From NCBI GenBank assembly GCA_017539265.1, contig JAFYHG010000012.1, forward strand, positions 1 through 64,000: a stretch of DNA of 64,000 bases, read 5' to 3'. Every line of letters begins with the position of its first letter. Position 1 is the first letter of the stretch. The notes beneath the pieces were generated by a model. It saw only the letters and a program-made list of their open reading frames with translations. It did no database searches and was not told where the DNA came from. This document shows positions 53,531 through 61,296 of this stretch, one piece after another. The position numbers and the translations under genes were made by a program. The DNA comes from Alphaproteobacteria bacterium (GTDB lineage Bacteria > Pseudomonadota > Alphaproteobacteria > CAAHEQ01 > UBA3637).

Positions 53531-55252
53531 TTATCTGATCTCTTCTTTTTTATGATGAATCCAAATAGGGAGCCCCAATAAATATATTTTTTTAAGAGTT
53601 CGTTTTTGATTTTTTTTGATTTTCAGAATAGGGATACCAAAAATGGAAAATCGTCTGGCTGATTTATCTAATCTTTCCAAAACATCAGGATAAGCTTTTA
53701 AAACAGCCGATATTTGCTGATCATTTTTTCCGCCCGTAACATTACTCTTCCATAATGCATTGTCTTGGGTTTCCGGAATTTCTATACAGCTATTTCCTTT
53801 ATTGGATACTAAATTGATTTTTGTCCCATTATGCACCGCCATCCCCCAAAACCAGACATCATCTGCCTGAGGAGCTAATTTCATAAACTTATTCTCATCA
53901 AAAACATCTGTGTGCAGTGCATTCGGTGGATATAGAACCCCTCCTACTCCTGTCAAAAAATTATTAAAAGATGGTTTAGCCGATTTCATTTTCGATACCC
54001 ATTTTCGATAGGGAGACATCTTTTTTCTTTTAAAAGTAATCCCATGGGCTCGCAAAGTATGAATCATTGCTGGATTCTGAATATACCCTTTTAATAACCT
54101 TTCAACGACATTATTTTGATAAATCGCATCATCATCGACTGTTATAATCAACGAATCAGGATATTTTTTTAAAGCCGGAATTAATTTTTTATATGATTTA
54201 ATATCGTGATACCAGTTAATTGTCAGCCCTTTCAAAGTTAAGTCCAATAATTCAGGTGGTAGATCTTTTTCTTTATTAGGGAATTGTTCTGGTGCCAACC
54301 ATAAAACGATCTTATCTGCTTTAATCGTTTGATCCAATAAAGATTCAATTGTTTTATGAACAGTAGATATTCTGGCCGGATAAGAAGTCAAAGAAATGAT
54401 GATGGGATGACCAATTCCTTTACAGGCTTGCTGAAATTTATTTTTAAGATTAGGAGAAAAATCTCTTAAAAATGTAAATTTATCCGCCCACATTCTGGCA
54501 TTAATAATATTGGACCACTGTTCTTTCTCTGATATAGGCATTTTCATATTACTCAAAGTATCAAAAATTTTCTGATAGATCTGAATCATTTCAAAAACTT
54601 TTTCAGTTTTTTCCTTATACCCCAAAGAAATGGGCCTATAAACATAAAAATATTGGACATTGTCAATAACAGTAATCTGATTAGCTTGTATAATACTTAA
54701 AACTGTCCAATAATTATCTTCATTTGAGGAACAAACTTTAATATTTTGAAGTCTAATCCTCTTTAAAAAAGAGGCATTATATATTTTATTCCATATAACT
54801 CCCGTACTGATAATAACTTTTTCCTTTTCAACAATAGATGATATAATACCCTGATTCGCCCCAACATTTTTTAAACGTTTTCTTGTCCCTGAAACAACAT
54901 ACACTCTGGAAGTCATGGCTATATCAGAATTATTTTTAAGTGCTGCCTTATATAATTTTTCATAATAATCATCAGAGACATAATCATCCGAATCAATAAA
55001 ACCGATATACTCCCCTGTTGCCTTTTCAATTCCAACATTTCGTGCTAATCCTACCCCTGAATTTTTCTGATTGATAATTTTTATCCTATTATCTTTGGCC
55101 GCATATTCCTTTAAGATTTCTAAAGAACGATCTCTTGATCCATCATTTATGCAGATAATCTCAATTTCTTGTAATGTTTGATGAATTAGGCTGTCCAAAC
55201 ATTTAGGTAAATATTTTTCCACATTATAAACAGGAATGATAATAGAAATCAT
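53531..55252 (-). CDS. Two-domain glycosyltransferase (GT2 plus second GT-A-like domain)
   Basis: A 573-residue protein. Residues 1-230: GT2 fold with ISIIIPVYNVEKYLPKCLDS, CINDGSRDRSLEIL and the metal-binding FIDSDDYVSDDYY. Residues about 288-530: a second domain starting IISLTSYPARISTVHKTIES with its own acidic site TVDDDAIYQ and VGGVLYPP, as found in capsule/LPS transferases that follow GT2 domains. It is likely to add two sugars in surface polysaccharide synthesis on the cytosolic face. A basic C-terminal end (IKKNQKRTLKKIY) may bind the membrane. AT-rich; the only intact gene of island B, oriented against the atp operon. SD AGGAGAG. Confidence 0.87.
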   Translation of the reverse strand: MISIIIPVYNVEKYLPKCLDSLIHQTLQEIEIICINDGSRDRSLEILKEYAAKDNRIKIINQKNSGVGLARNVGIEKATGEYIGFIDSDDYVSDDYYEKLYKAALKNNSDIAMTSRVYVVSGTRKRLKNVGANQGIISSIVEKEKVIISTGVIWNKIYNASFLKRIRLQNIKVCSSNEDNYWTVLSIIQANQITVIDNVQYFYVYRPISLGYKEKTEKVFEMIQIYQKIFDTLSNMKMPISEKEQWSNIINARMWADKFTFLRDFSPNLKNKFQQACKGIGHPIIISLTSYPARISTVHKTIESLLDQTIKADKIVLWLAPEQFPNKEKDLPPELLDLTLKGLTINWYHDIKSYKKLIPALKKYPDSLIITVDDDAIYQNNVVERLLKGYIQNPAMIHTLRAHGITFKRKKMSPYRKWVSKMKSAKPSFNNFLTGVGGVLYPPNALHTDVFDENKFMKLAPQADDVWFWGMAVHNGTKINLVSNKGNSCIEIPETQDNALWKSNVTGGKNDQQISAVLKAYPDVLERLDKSARRFSIFGIPILKIKKNQKRTLKKIYLLGLPIWIHHKKEEIR

Positions 55253-55393
55253 TTCTCTCTCCTAACCAAATTAAAAACCACCTGATAACAGGTAGTCAGA
55301 ATATAGTCTAATAACCATACCCAGTTTCAAATTAACATACTTTAATATGCGAATCAAGAAAAAATAATACAACAAATTACCTGTTTCAGTAGT

Positions 55394-55417
55394 GAAAGTT
55401 AAAAAAAGAAACGCTAA
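55394..55417. repeat. 24-bp direct repeat, right copy (decayed atpG end)
   Basis: Copy of 53182-53205. In the atpG frame it reads GAA AGT TAA then KKKR and TAA, so the Leu codon has become a stop. The HU promoter begins 14 bases later. Confidence 0.8.
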
Positions 55418-55430
55418 GTTACAATACGGC

Positions 55431-55459
55431 TTGACATTAGGATAAAATTTCGCTAAACT
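55431..55459 (+). promoter_or_regulatory. Promoter of the HU gene
   Basis: TTGACA at 55431-55436, 17 bases, TAAACT at 55454-55459. The leader carries AAAGGAG before the ATG at 55489. Confidence 0.75.
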
Positions 55460-55488
55460 GTTCCCATCATTACAGAAAGGAGAAAAAA

Positions 55489-55770
55489 ATGATTAAATCA
55501 GAATTAGTCGCCGCCGTTGCGGAAAAAAATAATTTAACCCACACAAATGCAGAACGGGTTGTATCCACTGTTTTAAATACAATCAGTAAAGCTTTAGTGA
55601 ATGATAATCGTGTGGAACTCAGGGGCTTTGGTGTGCTTTCCGTACGCAAACGCAAACCCCGTGCTGCCCGTAATCCTAAGACCGGTGCCGGTGTTCAGGT
55701 AGAAGCCAAGCGCGTCCCGTTCTTTAAAGCCGGTAAGGCCATTAAAGAAGCCCTTAACAAAAAAGGTTAA
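55489..55770 (+). CDS. hup: DNA-binding protein HU
   Basis: Nucleoid protein that bends DNA, 93 residues. Helical N-terminus MIKSELVAAVAEKNNLTHTN, then the signature GFGVLSVRKRKPRAARNPKTG (beta arms with intercalating-Pro region RNPKTG) and the C-terminal FKAGKAIKEALN. HU more likely than IHF, based on the arm sequence and absence of IHF-type residues. accD starts 9 bases after its stop. Confidence 0.95.
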   Translation: MIKSELVAAVAEKNNLTHTNAERVVSTVLNTISKALVNDNRVELRGFGVLSVRKRKPRAARNPKTGAGVQVEAKRVPFFKAGKAIKEALNKKG

Positions 55771-55779
55771 TTTCTTCCG

Positions 55780-56625
55780 ATGAATTGGATTACCGGTCAT
55801 AAAAGACCGACCGTCAAGAAAACAAACATTCATACGGATGTTCCCGATGATTTTTGGAACAGATGCCCGGCATGTGATTCGATTCTCTTTCATGAAGAGA
55901 TAGAAAAAGCAAACTATGTCTGCCCCCGGTGCGGGTATCATTTTAAACTGCCAACCAAATGCCGATTTGAAATGATGTTTGATGACGGAAAATACACCCT
56001 TATCCAATTACCGAAAGTGAAAGAGGATCCTTTGCGATTCGCGGACCTTAAAAAATACGCGGATCGCCTAAAGGATGCCCGCAAAAAAACGCATGCCGAG
56101 GATGCTATACAGGTCGCCCACGGGAAAATCGGTAAAAAAAATGCCGTTGTGGGCGTATTTGATTTTGACTTTATGGGCGGTTCTATGGGAACGGCCGTCG
56201 GGGAAGCCATTTTAACGGCGGTGCAACTGGCCCTGTTGCAAGAGGCCGCCCTTATCCTAGTTCCTGCCTCGGGCGGGGCACGTATGCAGGAGGGTATGCT
56301 CTCCCTCATTCAAATGGCGCGCACGACGATCGGGGTTCAAAAATTAAGGATAAAAAAATTGCCCTATATCGTTATTTTAACGAATCCGACAACCGGTGGT
56401 GTAACAGCTTCATTTGCCATGTTAGGGGATATTACATTGGCTGAGCCCGCTGCCATTATCGGCTTTGCCGGCGCCCGTGTGATAGAACAAACCATACACC
56501 AAAAACTCCCCCCTGATTTTCAAAAAGCAGAATATTTACTGGAACACGGTATGATAGATGCCGTTGTCCCGCGTTCGGAACTCCGCGCCAAATTGACACA
56601 AATTCTATCCCTATTGATGAAATAA
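55780..56625 (+). CDS. accD: Acetyl-CoA carboxylase carboxyltransferase subunit beta
   Basis: Transfers the carboxyl group from biotin to acetyl-CoA together with AccA. In the 281 residues: a four-Cys zinc ribbon at about 28-47 (RCPACDSILF, YVCPRCGYHF), the crotonase-fold core with VPASGGARMQEGM and TNPTTGGVTASFAMLGD, the oxyanion-type Gly-Gly. Close packing behind HU suggests co-transcription. accA is not in the window. Confidence 0.96.
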   Translation: MNWITGHKRPTVKKTNIHTDVPDDFWNRCPACDSILFHEEIEKANYVCPRCGYHFKLPTKCRFEMMFDDGKYTLIQLPKVKEDPLRFADLKKYADRLKDARKKTHAEDAIQVAHGKIGKKNAVVGVFDFDFMGGSMGTAVGEAILTAVQLALLQEAALILVPASGGARMQEGMLSLIQMARTTIGVQKLRIKKLPYIVILTNPTTGGVTASFAMLGDITLAEPAAIIGFAGARVIEQTIHQKLPPDFQKAEYLLEHGMIDAVVPRSELRAKLTQILSLLMK

Positions 56626-56667
56626 AGAATAATTTTATACTCTAATTTTGCGCCCATCTCAAATGCC

Positions 56668-56696
56668 TTGATTTTTGGAATAAAATATGATAGAAT
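56668..56696 (+). promoter_or_regulatory. Promoter of the MORN-like gene at 56732
   Basis: TTGATT at 56668-56673, 17 bases, TAGAAT at 56691-56696, then a leader with GGAGG. Confidence 0.7.
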
Positions 56697-56731
56697 GTCA
56701 ATCGAGGGGTCAGAACAACTATGGAGGAAAT

Positions 56732-57502
56732 ATGGCATTCAATGCAATTAGTGATGGTCTGAAAACCAGAATTATTTTCACGGCAGACGATAAAGGTTTA
56801 AAACAAGGCCCCTTTGAGATATATGATGAAGGCGGCCATTTACAGGAAAAAGGAACGTTCCTGGACGATAAAAGGGATGGCATTTGCGAACGCTTTTATC
56901 CATCGAGCCAATTATTGATGCGGGCTTCTTTCAAAAGGGGCGTCCAAGATGGCCTTTGCGAAAGATATTATGAAAACGGGAATTTAAGTGATTCGGGCTT
57001 TTTGGTAAACGGTGTTCTGGATGGTGAACAAAAGATGTTCTATGAAAATGGCCAATGTAAATTAAAATTAACTTATCGGAAAGGGATAAAGGATGGCATG
57101 TCCACTGTTTATTACCCAAACGGGCAAATTTGTGAAGTCTGCAAATTGGAAGACACAAAAAGAGTCGGTCCTTATATTCAATATTATCCCAATGGACAAG
57201 TGCGTATGACCTGTACATTTGAAGATGGGAAAGAGGAAGGTCTATTTTGTAAGTTTTATCCAAACGGCCAACTGTTTGAAGAATATACCATGAAAGAAGG
57301 TAAAGAGAACGGACTCTACAAAAACTATACGGAATATGGAACCTTAAACCAAACTCGTGTCTATCAGATGGGAAGACAATTATTTGGGGAAGAGGCTAAA
57401 CTTTATCTGGCAGAACTGGAAAAGGAGGCTGCTAATCCTCAAAAGATTACCTCCGCACCCAAAGTTAACGGCGAACAAGATAATTCGCACACACGGGAAT
57501 AG
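56732..57502 (+). CDS. MORN-like/YwqK-type repeat protein
   Basis: The start at 56732 (MAFNAISDGL) has GGAGG upstream; an in-frame codon at 56687 lies in the -10 box. The 256 residues hold about eight repeats of roughly 23 residues: FYPSSQLLMRASFKRGVQDG, YYENGNLSDSGFLVNGVLDG, YYPNGQICEVCKLED, FYPNGQLFEEYTMKEGKENG. Cytosolic by sequence. A short charged tail ends HTRE. Same family as 27011-28549 but with more regular repeats. Binding partners unknown; no adjacent toxin gene. Confidence 0.82.
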   Translation: MAFNAISDGLKTRIIFTADDKGLKQGPFEIYDEGGHLQEKGTFLDDKRDGICERFYPSSQLLMRASFKRGVQDGLCERYYENGNLSDSGFLVNGVLDGEQKMFYENGQCKLKLTYRKGIKDGMSTVYYPNGQICEVCKLEDTKRVGPYIQYYPNGQVRMTCTFEDGKEEGLFCKFYPNGQLFEEYTMKEGKENGLYKNYTEYGTLNQTRVYQMGRQLFGEEAKLYLAELEKEAANPQKITSAPKVNGEQDNSHTRE

Positions 57503-57520
57503 CGGTCATTCTTTTATTGA

Positions 57521-57555
57521 AACACCACCGGCTTTCACCGGTGGTGTTATTTTAT
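57521..57555 (+). terminator. Terminator of the MORN-like gene
   Basis: A perfect 11-bp stem, AACACCACCGG/CCGGTGGTGTT, with loop CTTTCA, followed by ATTTTAT. Confidence 0.9.
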
Positions 57556-57567
57556 GCTCATAAAACA

Positions 57568-57590
57568 ACCCGCCGGTGAAGGCGGGCTAT
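57568..57590 (-). terminator. Terminator at the end of the nfeD-stomatin transcript
   Basis: CCCGCC-TTCACC-GGCGGG on the minus strand, then TTGTTTTA. It lies 120 bases past the NfeD stop, which leaves a long untranslated tail that contains the structured element at 57622. Confidence 0.7.
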
Positions 57591-57621
57591 TTTGTAAGTG
57601 TCAATCTTAAAAGAAGTTTTC

Positions 57622-57700
57622 AGAACGGAAAACAAACCAGAAGGTGATTTTGAAATGAGATTATGAGGGGTATTACCATAACAGGCTCATTTTCCGTTCT
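57622..57700. ncRNA. Candidate structured RNA element
   Basis: Nested complementary arms: AGAACGGA (57622) with TCCGTTCT (57693-57700), AAATGAG (57653) with CTCATTT (57686-57692), TTATG (57661) with CATAA (57677). The two outer right arms are contiguous, so one 15-base strand pairs with two separated left segments across a bulge of about 23 bases. The apical loop has AGGGGTATTAC. It folds on either strand; in the minus sense it is the 3' tail of the nfeD message. No open frame fits. I match it to no known RNA family. Confidence 0.4.
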
Positions 57701-57710
57701 TGATGCTATT

Positions 57711-58190
57711 CTACCTCTTTTTTTTATTTTTGTCAAGTAATTTTTTAATTTTTAACTCAACATTATTATAACTACCTGAAATTACAGCATTATCCCCTGC
57801 CTTAATATTGTCATCAGAGGTTGCTGTCCACACGGTATCACCTACGGCAACTTGCATTTTGTCACCTTTAACCGAGACAACCTTAACCGTTTTACCCGTC
57901 ATTTGGGCAATCGGATCATTCAGGTTTCTGTATTTTTCCGGCACAACCGAATGGAAAATCGTCCAACCGTAAATTTTCCAACCGATAAATGCAAATATAA
58001 CCGAAGATATAGCAAACCATGTCAGTTGCCAGGCTAAACTTAAACCCGGAATAAACGCCGTGATTAAACAATCAACCAATGCGGCAAATCCAAACCAGAT
58101 CAGGTATGTTCCCGGAATAATTAATTCCAGAACCGCCAACAAAATCCCGATTGCTAACCACAATAAAGGAACTGGTATTGCATCAAACAT
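57711..58190 (-). CDS. NfeD-family membrane protein
   Basis: A 159-residue short NfeD: three hydrophobic helices (about 8-72) and a C-terminal OB-fold (DPIAQMTGKTVKVVSVKGDK, then AVGDTVWTATSD and AGDNAVISG). NfeD proteins partner stomatin-like proteins in membrane microdomains; the stomatin gene is directly upstream (11 bases). SD AAGGAGG. Confidence 0.88.
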   Translation of the reverse strand: MFDAIPVPLLWLAIGILLAVLELIIPGTYLIWFGFAALVDCLITAFIPGLSLAWQLTWFAISSVIFAFIGWKIYGWTIFHSVVPEKYRNLNDPIAQMTGKTVKVVSVKGDKMQVAVGDTVWTATSDDNIKAGDNAVISGSYNNVELKIKKLLDKNKKKR

Positions 58191-58201
58191 TTTTTGCCTC
58201 C

Positions 58202-59134
58202 TTATTTCTTCCGGCTTTCGCTAGGTTTTAAGATTTCTTTAGCCACTTCTGCAATACCGGCCAACGATCCCGCCACATTTGTGGTATCCATCGGCAACAT
58301 CAAAAGTTTTTGATTGGAAGAAGTCGCAATTCCTTTAAGGGCTTCAATATATTTTTGTCCCAAGAAATAATTCAGGGCATTCATGTTCCCTTTGGCAATA
58401 GCATCAGACACCATCTTAGTCGCATTAGCTTCAGCTTCGGCCGCACGTTCACGGGCTTCAGCTTCCAAAAATGCCGCCATTTTTTTACCTTCAGCATCCA
58501 AAATTGCTGATTGTTTTTCACCTTCGGCCCGCAAAATTTCAGATTGACGAATACCTTCGGCATCCAAAATCGTTGCCCGTTTTTCACGTTCGGCTTTCAT
58601 TTGCCGTGCCATCGCATCCACCAAATCCCGCGGCGGTGTAATATCCCGAATTTCTACACGGGTTACTTTCACACCCCAAGGCACCGTTGCTTCATCCACA
58701 ACCGAAAGCAACTTGTGGTTAATCATGTCCCGTTGCGACAAAAGTTCATCAATTTCCATACTACCGATCACGGTCCGGATATTGGTCATAATCAGGTTCA
58801 AAATCGCTAAATGCAAATCACGCACTTGATAGGCTGCATTAACCGCATCTTGAATTTGAAAGAACAATACGCCGTCTACCCGCACCATAGCGTTATCTTT
58901 GGTAATAGCTTCTTGTGAAGGAACATCTAACACTTGTTCCATCATGTTTAATTTAGCGCCAATCGCATCAAAGAACGGCATCATTGTATGGAAACCCGGC
59001 GTCAAAACGCGTGTAAAACGCCCCATTCGTTCTACCGTATATTGATACCCTTGACGAACAATAACAAAGCATTTAAAAAGTGTCCAAAAGGCCAAAGCCA
59101 CCAGACAGATTCCGATAAAAGCACCAATTTGCAT
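58202..59134 (-). CDS. SPFH/stomatin-like protein (QmcA/paraslipin type)
   Basis: A 310-residue protein: one N-terminal membrane helix ([20 protein letters not shown]), an SPFH/PHB domain ([32 protein letters not shown]-like region, [15 protein letters not shown]) and a heptad-rich helix with [14 protein letters not shown] repeats that drives oligomerisation. Forms membrane cages around proteases or other partners. It is the first gene of the stomatin-nfeD operon. Confidence 0.92.
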   Translation of the reverse strand: MQIGAFIGICLVALAFWTLFKCFVIVRQGYQYTVERMGRFTRVLTPGFHTMMPFFDAIGAKLNMMEQVLDVPSQEAITKDNAMVRVDGVLFFQIQDAVNAAYQVRDLHLAILNLIMTNIRTVIGSMEIDELLSQRDMINHKLLSVVDEATVPWGVKVTRVEIRDITPPRDLVDAMARQMKAEREKRATILDAEGIRQSEILRAEGEKQSAILDAEGKKMAAFLEAEARERAAEAEANATKMVSDAIAKGNMNALNYFLGQKYIEALKGIATSSNQKLLMLPMDTTNVAGSLAGIAEVAKEILKPSESRKK

Positions 59135-59236
59135 AAATTTTTCCTTTCTGTTAAAATATGGTTAAAATAACAGAAATCATACTAAAATAAAAAAATGCAG
59201 AAATCAAGGGGTATTTTATTCGCAAAAACAAATTTT

Positions 59237-59683
59237 TTAGGGATTATTGTAATCCATTCTGGGCGGTAAATTCCTCAGGCGTACCAAATACGGTTTTAAG
59301 AGTTTATCTCGGCTTAGAATATGCCCCAACAACCACAAGCTTAAAAAATCGGCGGTTTTTACGGCCCACTCTATTTTCTTTTCCTTTGTTTTAGCCGTTT
59401 CATATTTTTGACGAAATTCCGAAATATTTTTAATAAAGGTTCGATGCGCCTGCATATGTGCCTTCATGTCAGGGAATTTAATGCGTTCCATAATATCTTC
59501 TTCGTGGGAAAAGTGGTTACGCACATAATCATAGCAAGAATTAAACACCTGCTCCATACCCCGAAAATCACCGGACTTAGCCGCACCTAAAGAATAGTTC
59601 ACAACTTTCAGGAAATCCTGATGTTCCTGATCCAAGGGCAGGTAATTCAAACTCATCTGTTCGCGCCAAGCCACTATTGCCAT
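59237..59683 (-). CDS. Bacteriohemerythrin
   Basis: A 148-residue four-helix O2-binding protein with a di-iron site. Ligand candidates in order: the His in LDQEHQDF, the His and Glu in HFSHEEDIM, the His in MQAHRTF, and HILSRD with its His and Asp. It may store, shuttle or sense O2 and so protect oxygen-sensitive enzymes such as the [FeFe]-hydrogenase; that link is inference. It lies 9 bases behind ychF on the same strand. Confidence 0.9.
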   Translation of the reverse strand: MAIVAWREQMSLNYLPLDQEHQDFLKVVNYSLGAAKSGDFRGMEQVFNSCYDYVRNHFSHEEDIMERIKFPDMKAHMQAHRTFIKNISEFRQKYETAKTKEKKIEWAVKTADFLSLWLLGHILSRDKLLKPYLVRLRNLPPRMDYNNP

Positions 59684-59692
59684 GTTTTCCCC

Positions 59693-60796
59693 CTATACAT
59701 TAAACAGGAAGTGCACCACATCACCATCTTGCATAACATAGGCCTTCCCCTCTTGCCTGAGTTTTCCGTTTTCACGGGCACCAACCTCGCCCCGATAAGT
59801 TACATAATCATTATAGGATACCACTTCCGCCCGAATAAAACCTTTTTCAAAATCGGTATGGATTATACCGGCGGCGGCAGGTGCCAAACATCCCTTTTTC
59901 ATTGTCCAAGCATGTGATTCTTTTGGGCCACTGGTAAAAAAGGTTTCCAGCCCCAACAATTCATATCCGGCTTTAATAATCCGGCTGAGCCCTGTTTCGG
60001 ATAGTCCCAATGCCGATAAGAATTCCTGCTGCTCGGCAGGGTCTGTCAATTGCGCGACCTCGGCCTCTATTGCCGCAGAAATCACAACAGCTTTATTGCC
60101 CTGGCTCTCGGCCATTTCAAAAACACGTTTACTGTATGCATTCCCCGTTGCGGCCGAAGCCTCCTCTACATTACAGACATAAAGAACCGGTTTACCGGTC
60201 AATAAATACATGCCGTCAAATAACTTTTGGGCATCGGCATCCGTCGGGCGTGCCGAACGGGCTGGCTGACCATTTTGAAGAGCATCCAAAGCCGGTTTCA
60301 TTACCGTCATCAATAACTTGGATTCTTTATCACCGGCCTGTGCTTTTTTCTGCACCCCGACAATCCGTTTTTCAAGGCTTTCCAAATCCGCCAACATCAA
60401 TTCTGTTTCCACCGTTTCGGCATCTCTGATCGGATCCACCGAGCCTTCCACATGCACCACATCCGAATCGTCAAAACAACGCAAAACGTGAATAATTGCA
60501 TCCACTTCCCGAATATTGGCCAAGAACTGATTACCCAACCCCTCCCCCTTGGAAGCACCCTTTACAAGCCCTGCAATATCCACAAACTCCAATTGCGTCG
60601 GCACAATTTTTTCCGCTTTATCAATTTGCTGTAATTCCGCCAAACGATTATCCGGCACGGCAACACGACCGACATTAGGCTCAATCGTGCAGAAAGGATA
60701 ATTTGCCGCCTGTGCATTCACGGTAGCCGTCAAAGCATTAAATAAGGTTGATTTTCCCACGTTCGGGAGGCCAACAATTCCACAATTAAATCCCAT
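59693..60796 (-). CDS. ychF: Ribosome-associated ATPase YchF (OLA1 family)
   Basis: An Obg-type P-loop NTPase that prefers ATP. The 367-residue length is typical. G1 [14 protein letters not shown] near residue 8, G3 [19 protein letters not shown], the family NVEE in place of NKxD (YVCNVEEAS), and a C-terminal TGS domain with [19 protein letters not shown]. Promoter at 60826-60854, SD AAGGA. Confidence 0.96.
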   Translation of the reverse strand: MGFNCGIVGLPNVGKSTLFNALTATVNAQAANYPFCTIEPNVGRVAVPDNRLAELQQIDKAEKIVPTQLEFVDIAGLVKGASKGEGLGNQFLANIREVDAIIHVLRCFDDSDVVHVEGSVDPIRDAETVETELMLADLESLEKRIVGVQKKAQAGDKESKLLMTVMKPALDALQNGQPARSARPTDADAQKLFDGMYLLTGKPVLYVCNVEEASAATGNAYSKRVFEMAESQGNKAVVISAAIEAEVAQLTDPAEQQEFLSALGLSETGLSRIIKAGYELLGLETFFTSGPKESHAWTMKKGCLAPAAAGIIHTDFEKGFIRAEVVSYNDYVTYRGEVGARENGKLRQEGKAYVMQDGDVVHFLFNV

Positions 60797-60825
60797 AGAA
60801 TATCCTTTTCAAATTGTTTTGTCCC

Positions 60826-60854
60826 ATTATGAAAGAAACATCAAACAAAGTCAA
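60826..60854 (-). promoter_or_regulatory. Promoter of ychF
   Basis: On the minus strand: TTGACT (60854-60849), 17 bases, CATAAT (60831-60826). Confidence 0.65.
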
Positions 60855-60911
60855 CACTTTTTTAGATGTAATTTCCATTTTTTCGTCTGTGCAACACTAA
60901 AAAAAATACTC

Positions 60912-61157
60912 TTAATACCTTTTCCAAAATTCTTTGATAAAACCAAGACTGAAAGTAGAAAGCATAAAACCCAATGTCGGGATAATGGCCCCGATGAAAG
61001 GACGATCCATACCCAAAGAATACATTACCGATACCATCACCAAATATGTCAATACAGCAATAGCTACCTTCCGTGTTTTACTTGTTTCCCAAGCCTTATC
61101 CAACTCTACCTTCTTATTGCGTTCTTGAATTTTTTTGATTTCTGCTTCAAAGTCCAT
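60912..61157 (-). CDS. Small membrane protein with two helices
   Basis: An 81-residue protein: a charged helix at the N-terminus (AEIKKIQERNKKVELDKAWE), then two hydrophobic segments (VAIAVLTYLVMVSVMYSLG and PFIGAIIPTLGFMLSTFSLG) and a basic end. SD AAGGAG. A longer frame on the other strand is a shadow. This two-helix type (DUF-like, with the motif GMDRPFIGAIIPTLG) is widespread, but I cannot assign a role. Confidence 0.65.
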   Translation of the reverse strand: MDFEAEIKKIQERNKKVELDKAWETSKTRKVAIAVLTYLVMVSVMYSLGMDRPFIGAIIPTLGFMLSTFSLGFIKEFWKRY

Positions 61158-61260
61158 TTTTATCTCCTTTTTTATGTAAAACCATTATATTATATTCCTT
61201 TAAACATTGCAAGTCGTTTTATTACTATACTCTTTTATTCCCATGCACATATCTTTTATC

Positions 61261-61290
61261 TTGACATTCCGATTAAAATATGTGTAAATA
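61261..61290 (+). promoter_or_regulatory. Promoter of the M23 peptidase gene, predicted leaderless
   Basis: TTGACA at 61261-61266, then GTAAAT/TAAATA at 61284-61290 after 17-18 bases. The ATG at 61297 is 6-7 bases further on. No SD is present. Confidence 0.6.
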
Positions 61291-61296
61291 CCCACC

